In this document: positions 62,525 through 64,000 of the stretch, in pieces
How positions within the stretch are numbered: the first letter of the stretch is position 1
Layout of the letters: every line of letters begins with the position of its first letter
Source: [Clostridium] citroniae WAL-17108
Lineage (GTDB): Bacteria > Bacillota > Clostridia > Lachnospirales > Lachnospiraceae
Direction: 5' to 3'
DNA: 64,000 bases
Assembly (NCBI RefSeq): GCF_000233455.1
Contig: NZ_JH376420.1
Coordinates: forward strand, 1,611,676-1,675,675
Translations under genes and position numbers: made by a program
The notes under the pieces: generated by a model
The model's input: only the letters and a program-made list of their open reading frames with translations
The model's database searches: none
Told to the model about the DNA's origin: nothing

Positions 62525-63652
62525 TTACTTTTTGAGACGTGTGGGATCGAGGAGATCCTGCATTTCCTTATCATTCATATTGCTGCTGGTAATGATAACA
62601 GGAGGACAATTCACCTGCTTGACGGACTCAGGATTTGATCCATTAATTAACGTCTGAATGGCATTTTCCATACACTTATAGCCCTGTGCATAAGCATCCT
62701 GTACAATGATGGCATCCAGGGAGCCGTTCTTAAGAGCATTGATCTCCGTGTCATCAGAGTCAACTGCCACGGAAACGATCCTGTCTCCGATGCCGGCTGC
62801 CTGTACTGCCAGACACACGCCGTCACCTGTGATGTTGTTGCCGGAATACATACCGATCAGGTCAGATCCAAAGGTGGAGATAATGTTCTCCGCATTGGCC
62901 TGGGATGTCTCTACCACATTGCCGTTATAATATGTATCAGTCAGGGTCAGGTCGGGCGCATTGGCGGCCATATAGTCACGGAAACTCTGGATCCTGTGGT
63001 TCAGCGCTTCGTTCTCAACATTCATGTTGATACCGATGGTCCCTTTTGTCTTATCCATGCTTTTTGCATCCATGGCCTCCAAAAATGCCTGGGCCGCCAT
63101 CTCGCCAATGGTATCGTTGGAGCAATAATAGAACTGGTTGTAGTCTTCTTCATGAGCCCCATCATCCCCAACGCCCAGTCCGCAGTTTACAAAGTTCAGG
63201 ACTATGCCGTTCTGGGTTGCTTCCTTTGCCTTTGGAACAGTTGCATCAATTGCCAATGTAGCCGTGACAATGGCATCTGGTTTCTTTGCAATACACTGTT
63301 CAAATGCTGTTACATAATCCTCTGTCTGGCTCTCCTCTGCCGGTCCTACGGTGGAGAAGTCGATCTTTACCCCTTCCTTTTCCTCCATATCCTTCATGGC
63401 ATTCTCAATGCCGATCCCAACATAGGTCCAGAACTGGGATGCAGTGGAGGGAGTCAGATAAACAATACTGTACGTCTTTCCTTCCGCCGTCTCAGGAGCC
63501 TGCGTACCCTCCGGCTTGGCTTCCTCTGCTTTCGCCGCTGCCGGTACTGCCGTGGTGGGCGCCGCTTCCTTTTTTGCGCAGGCAGCAAGGGAACATACCA
63601 TGGTTCCCGCCAACAGGGCCGCTGTCAATTTCTTTGCTAAACCTTTCTTCAT
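62525..63652 (-). CDS. Sugar-binding lipoprotein of the ABC importer
   Basis: A 375-residue protein. The lipoprotein signal ends in CSLAACAKK (Cys about 25), then an Ala/Glu-rich linker, then a periplasmic-binding domain of the ribose/galactose type: SIVYLTPSTASQFWTYVGIG, QCIAKKPDAIVTATLAIDAT, FYYCSNDTIGEMAAQAFLEA, GMYSGNNITGDGVCLAVQAA and VSVAVDSDDTEI. The sugar is unknown. It is the first gene of the importer operon, with AGGAGG before ATG. Confidence 0.93.
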   Translation of the reverse strand: MKKGLAKKLTAALLAGTMVCSLAACAKKEAAPTTAVPAAAKAEEAKPEGTQAPETAEGKTYSIVYLTPSTASQFWTYVGIGIENAMKDMEEKEGVKIDFSTVGPAEESQTEDYVTAFEQCIAKKPDAIVTATLAIDATVPKAKEATQNGIVLNFVNCGLGVGDDGAHEEDYNQFYYCSNDTIGEMAAQAFLEAMDAKSMDKTKGTIGINMNVENEALNHRIQSFRDYMAANAPDLTLTDTYYNGNVVETSQANAENIISTFGSDLIGMYSGNNITGDGVCLAVQAAGIGDRIVSVAVDSDDTEINALKNGSLDAIIVQDAYAQGYKCMENAIQTLINGSNPESVKQVNCPPVIITSSNMNDKEMQDLLDPTRLKK

Positions 63653-63789
63653 AACTTAGATCCTCCTTCTCTTATAAACAATAGTCCCCCGGTTGCACCC
63701 GGCGCCAAGCCTCTTCCCTGCAGACGCTTGGCGCATGGATACTTTGCCCTGACCGGCCGGATCATTCCGGCCCGGCATTGTCAAAGCAC

Positions 63790-64000
63790 CTATAAAACTC
63801 CCTTTTGTAAAATAAAGCATCCGTAAGGCTGACGCTCGCTGGTACACACAGTCACATAAGCCTTCCCGGCTTTTTCATAGAACTTAGTGCGCTCGATCTC
63901 TCCCACGATCTTGGGCGCATATCCGTTCCTCACCACTGCTTCCACGGCATCATCCCACACCTTGGGCCGGTCCATGGAAACACCGGCGTCCTGATCCGGC
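63790..64000 (-). CDS. C-terminal part of an unrecognised gene cut by the window edge
   Basis: The frame is open to the window end and reads PDQDAGVSMDRPKVWDDAVE, then AVVRNGYAPKIVGEIERTKF and CTSERQPYGCFILQKGVL before its stop. No start or ribosome site is seen, so the gene begins beyond 64000. I do not recognise the domain. It lies 137 bp upstream of the importer operon in the same direction and may be functionally linked to it. Confidence 0.6.
   Translation of the reverse strand, partial: PDQDAGVSMDRPKVWDDAVEAVVRNGYAPKIVGEIERTKFYEKAGKAYVTVCTSERQPYGCFILQKGVL

Overview
The window comes from a Firmicute of the class Clostridia, most likely a Lachnospiraceae gut anaerobe close to the Enterocloster (Clostridium bolteae/clostridioforme) group. 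The reasons are roughly 50% GC coding DNA, strong AGGAGG ribosome sites, a lone Spo0A effector domain, a tyrosine T-box, a yybP-ykoY manganese riboswitch, ammonia-dependent AsnA, and uronate-type sugar catabolism served by TRAP and ABC importers. The genus is an inference from gene style and was not searched.

Left part (1-8.5 kb): accessory DNA. It holds a decayed IS30-type transposase tail, a secreted cell-wall-repeat protein, a small gene for a protein closely resembling eukaryotic stefins (type 1 cystatins), a 47-residue membrane peptide, tRNA-Val, a lipoprotein gene broken at a G run, an XRE regulator/ImmA-type metalloprotease pair with three spaced operator repeats, superoxide dismutase and a lone Spo0A C-terminal domain. 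Two copies of a candidate small RNA share a 25-base box complementary to Shine-Dalgarno sequences and end in different terminator hairpins.

8.5-24.4 kb: carbohydrate-acid uptake and uronate breakdown. An AEC permease, a DctPQM TRAP importer and a YesM/YesN-like two-component system (with 21-bp-spaced direct repeats before dctP) are followed by a GntR regulator, kduD, kduI, a divergent pyrophosphate-type phosphofructokinase, an SDR mannonate oxidoreductase, uxuA, an AraC regulator and a radical-SAM activase-like protein. Together these can bring uronates and 5-keto-4-deoxyuronate to 2-keto-3-deoxygluconate. No KDG kinase or aldolase is obvious here.

24.4-25.6 kb: a 1.3-kb gene-free, very AT-rich stretch with a perfect consensus promoter (TTGACA, 17 bp, TATAAT) reading leftward into about 770 nt without an ORF. 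It contains a 9-nt perfect anti-SD complement with no start codon and ends near a 12-bp hairpin. It is the best candidate in the window for an undescribed large noncoding RNA.

25.6-46 kb: mostly housekeeping and transport genes. These are a ribokinase-like kinase, an AlgX-like/MBOAT O-acetylation pair, a MATE exporter, riboswitch-controlled mntP, a cell-wall-repeat protein, T-box-controlled tyrS, a DMT permease with a tandem-repeat leader, DAHP synthase, uppP and ung. A LacI-controlled MFS-PrpD-APC operon of unknown substrate (two perfect GGGAACGTTCCC operators) and hisHF follow.

46-64 kb: a class-M-like sirtuin lacking the usual catalytic His motif, a COG3044 P-loop ATPase with an RGG-type linker, a second MATE gene behind a structured leader, an aldo/keto reductase-ferredoxin fusion, a thioesterase, a ComEC-like MBL lipoprotein with a DUF3006 partner, asnA, a UPF0126 protein and a methyltransferase. 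A Na/Pi cotransporter under apparent PhoP boxes, a lipoprotein, a LysR fragment, an HMA-like protein without CxxC and an RbsABC-like sugar importer follow, and the right edge cuts an unrecognised gene.
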